A stretch of DNA of 7,820 nucleotides from Oscillospiraceae bacterium (GTDB lineage Bacteria > Bacillota > Clostridia > Oscillospirales > Ruminococcaceae), in assembly GCA_900757485.1 (NCBI GenBank), contig CAAEOA010000194.1:1-7820 (forward strand), given 5' to 3'. How positions within the stretch are numbered: position 1 is the stretch's first letter; every line of letters starts with the position of its first letter. The notes beneath the pieces are model-generated. The model was not told the origin of the DNA. It worked only from the letters and a program-made list of their open reading frames with translations, and did no database searches. Below, one piece after another: positions 5,894-7,820 of the stretch. The position numbers and the translations under genes were made by a program.

Positions 5894-7261
5894 TTATTTT
5901 TTAGCCGCCTGTAATACCGTGTTGGCAATCTGTAGCGCGACTCGGCTTCCGCTTCCCGCATTTTCGGCAACGACGGCAAAAGCAAGCGGCAAACTTTCAT
6001 CCCGGACAAACCCAATCATCCAGGAATGCGGGACGGCGTGTTCTCCTACTTCGGCGGTGCCGGTTTTAGCGCAAACGTTAAGTTCCGGGAAACTGCTGTC
6101 TTTGTAATTGGTTTTCACGGTGTAACGCATCATTTCAGCAAGTGTACGGGCTGCTTCTGTGCTGAGCATTCGGCTGTCGGTCTTGGAAAGCTTGAAATGG
6201 AGCGGCAGTCCGGCAGGGGAGGTAATACTTTCTATGATATAGGGCTTGACAGGAACACCATCATTTGCAATTGCACCGACCATGGTAAGATATTGGAGCG
6301 GGTTGACCAAGGTGGTGTATTGTCCCATTCCAGCCCATGCCAGATCGATATTGCGTATATTTGAGTAATCGATGGTACTTTTTTTTGCGGTAATGCCGTC
6401 CAGTTTAAAAGTCTGATTGAAGCCCATTTTTTCGGCATAGTTCTTTAGGTTTTCGGGTCCTAGCTTTACCGCAAGCTGTGCAAAATAAGCGTTGCAGGAT
6501 TTTGCAAGCGCATCTTTGAATTTTAAGGTGCCGTGTTTGCTTAAACAACTGACCCATTCGCCCTCAATTTCAACACCGGCATTGCAGGTAAACTCCATGT
6601 TTTCCATTTCATCAAAGGTTTGCAGTGCCGCCGCTGCGGTTACTACTTTGAAAGTGGAACCGGGCGTGTAGGAAGAAGAAAGAAACCGGTTCAGATAAAC
6701 GCCGGTATATTTTTCATCTTCTTCGGAGATTTCAGGCGGATTATTGATATCATAGGTTGGTGTACTGACCATACAGAGCATTTCACCGGTCTTATAGTTG
6801 TAAACGCCTACTGTACCGCTGTATTTTCCAAGCGCTTTTAACGCTGTGGCACAAAGATTGGCGTCTAACGTCAGAGTAATATCATTTCCTTGACCGCTGG
6901 GCTGAAATACGCCGTTTACTAAATTATAGCCCACCAGCTTTTTCCAATAGCTGTTTTGCAGACCGGTTTTAATTAATCCGGAGGAATCTCCTACCGTGTG
7001 TAATAAGGCTTTGCGGATATTTTTGTCATTGTTGTATACTCTGTCACCGTCTATGGTTTGTGCCAAAACAATTCCATTGCGGTCGGTAATACTGCCGGCG
7101 CCTGATAATATTGCTTTGCTGTTGTAAATATGGCGGTTTGCCGGATAAGAAGTCCAACCGGATGCGTTTATTGCAAAAACAACGCCTAATATGACTAAGC
7201 CCGCGGTAAAACAAAGCATAATGATAAGCAAAAGTATAGAACGACGTGACATTTGTTTCAT
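5894..7261 (-). CDS. Class B penicillin-binding protein (PbpA-like peptidoglycan D,D-transpeptidase)
   Basis: Membrane-anchored transpeptidase of 455 residues that cross-links peptidoglycan outside the membrane and is a beta-lactam target. It has a short cytoplasmic start (MKQMSRR), one membrane helix (about 8-30), and a small pedestal with the class B motif GSITDRNGIVLA (56-67). The transpeptidase domain follows, with all three active-site motifs: S202-T-F-K205, S255-C-N257 and K399-T-G-T402. It is shorter than typical FtsI or PBP2 (550-700 residues) and resembles the compact PbpA group. The start at 7261 follows the SEDS stop by 6 bp. Its GAAAGGG lies inside the end of that gene with 11 nt spacing; an ATG three codons in is possible. 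Transcription is with the SEDS gene and ends at the 5806-5871 hairpin. The two proteins probably form one glycosyltransferase/transpeptidase complex. Confidence 0.95.
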   Translation of the reverse strand: MKQMSRRSILLLIIMLCFTAGLVILGVVFAINASGWTSYPANRHIYNSKAILSGAGSITDRNGIVLAQTIDGDRVYNNDKNIRKALLHTVGDSSGLIKTGLQNSYWKKLVGYNLVNGVFQPSGQGNDITLTLDANLCATALKALGKYSGTVGVYNYKTGEMLCMVSTPTYDINNPPEISEEDEKYTGVYLNRFLSSSYTPGSTFKVVTAAAALQTFDEMENMEFTCNAGVEIEGEWVSCLSKHGTLKFKDALAKSCNAYFAQLAVKLGPENLKNYAEKMGFNQTFKLDGITAKKSTIDYSNIRNIDLAWAGMGQYTTLVNPLQYLTMVGAIANDGVPVKPYIIESITSPAGLPLHFKLSKTDSRMLSTEAARTLAEMMRYTVKTNYKDSSFPELNVCAKTGTAEVGEHAVPHSWMIGFVRDESLPLAFAVVAENAGSGSRVALQIANTVLQAAKK

Positions 7262-7267
7262 TCAAGC

Positions 7268-7820
7268 TCATACCCTTTCGGATTTTATGACAGTATATTT
7301 TTTCGGCGGTTCGGAATTGGTGTTTCCGGCGGCTTTGAAGAAAGCGAGCATCGCAAAACTTGCTACCATGCTGGAGCCGCCGTTGCTGATAAACGGGAAG
7401 GTTACTCCGGTCAGCGGCAGTAAGTCGGTGGACCCGAAAATATTTAAGGCTGCCTGAAACAGGAACATACCGCCGGCAGCGCAGGCTGCAATGGAATAGT
7501 AGGCGGAACATGCGCGCGGCGCACAGCGGATTGCCCATGCGGCAAAAATCAGCAGGCAGGCGGCACAGCATAATGCCACAAGCAGTCCCCATTCCTCGCT
7601 GACGATACCGAAAACCAGATCGGTATCCGATGCGGCAACTCGGTCGAGATTGCCGTTTCCCCCGCCTACACCCAGCAAGCCGCCGCTGCCGATTGCTATC
7701 ATGGTTCTGGTTTGCTGATATCCTTTTGTGGATGCAAAATCCCATGCCCGAAGATAACTGGAAAACCGACTGGCAATATATGGATGATAGAGAATAATGG
7801 CCGGAATCGCCAGTACAGCC
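7268..7820 (-). CDS. SEDS-family peptidoglycan glycosyltransferase (FtsW/RodA/SpoVE), C-terminal part only
   Basis: Multi-pass membrane enzyme that polymerises lipid II into glycan strands together with a class B PBP. The window holds the last 183 codons of a family usually about 370-420 long; the N-terminal half lies beyond 7820. Visible signatures are GYQQTRTMIAIGSGGLLG, SDTDLVFGIVSEEWGLL (matching the family TDFIFAIIGEELG) and LPLTGVTFPFISNGGSSM. Three hydrophobic helices surround these. The family usually reads SYGGSS where this protein has SNGGSS. An Asp in the AWDF segment lies near where the catalytic extracellular Asp is expected, by rough alignment only. The gene ends 6 bp before the PBP start and is followed by no terminator, so the two form an operon. 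FtsW, RodA or a third paralogue cannot be told apart from this part. Confidence 0.92.
   Translation of the reverse strand, partial: AVLAIPAIILYHPYIASRFSSYLRAWDFASTKGYQQTRTMIAIGSGGLLGVGGGNGNLDRVAASDTDLVFGIVSEEWGLLVALCCAACLLIFAAWAIRCAPRACSAYYSIAACAAGGMFLFQAALNIFGSTDLLPLTGVTFPFISNGGSSMVASFAMLAFFKAAGNTNSEPPKKYTVIKSERV

Noticed and set aside
5683..6015. Open frame of 110 codons on the minus strand ending at the sigma start
   Set aside because: It runs through the PBP 3' end in a different frame and through the terminator, and it has no recognisable motif.
7044..7745. Open frame of 233 codons on the minus strand across the SEDS/PBP junction
   Set aside because: It overlaps both clearly conserved genes in another frame, is rich in Arg/Cys, shows no recognisable domain and has no suitable ribosome binding site.

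Overview
The window looks like a chromosomal segment of a low-to-moderate GC Gram-positive anaerobe, most likely class Clostridia (Oscillospiraceae/Ruminococcaceae-like). This is inferred from the protein styles: a Clostridia-type MurC, an AzgA-type purine permease, a type 3 transaldolase, an ECF sigma factor paired with a membrane-anchored partner, and a SEDS/class B PBP pair. AAGG/GGAG ribosome binding sites and U-tailed terminators fit this. There is no sign of phage, IS element, CRISPR, tRNA or rRNA.

Layout. Positions 1-960 (minus) hold the first 320 codons of murC, cut by the window edge. Positions 961-1319 are a divergent regulatory region: a minus promoter for murC, a strong plus promoter with a dyad over its -35 box, and a leader of about 160 nt that can fold in two mutually exclusive ways. 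Positions 1320-2714 (plus) encode a hypoxanthine/guanine-type NCS2 permease, followed by a terminator. Positions 2948-3595 (plus) encode a small transaldolase with its own extended -10 promoter. A perfect 16-bp hairpin at 3644-3685 separates it from the convergent minus-strand genes.

The most interesting part is 3702-5768 (minus). An ECF sigma factor gene overlaps by 26 bp a gene for a single-pass membrane protein. That protein has a 38-residue cytoplasmic tail, one transmembrane helix, an acidic Ser/Thr/Gly-rich stalk, a beta-sandwich-like domain and a C-terminal von Willebrand factor A (VWA) domain with a metal-binding MIDAS. Upstream is a sequence resembling an ECF promoter (TGAAAC, 17-bp spacer, TGTAT), suggesting autoregulation. 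I infer a sigma/anti-sigma pair whose extracellular sensor is a VWA domain.

Upstream of that pair on the same strand lies a SEDS glycosyltransferase (FtsW/RodA family, C-terminal part, 7268-7820). It is followed 6 bp later by a short class B penicillin-binding protein (5894-7261), with a terminator at 5806-5871. The murC, SEDS and PBP genes all serve peptidoglycan synthesis. Their proximity makes a cell-envelope role for the sigma/VWA pair plausible but does not prove it.
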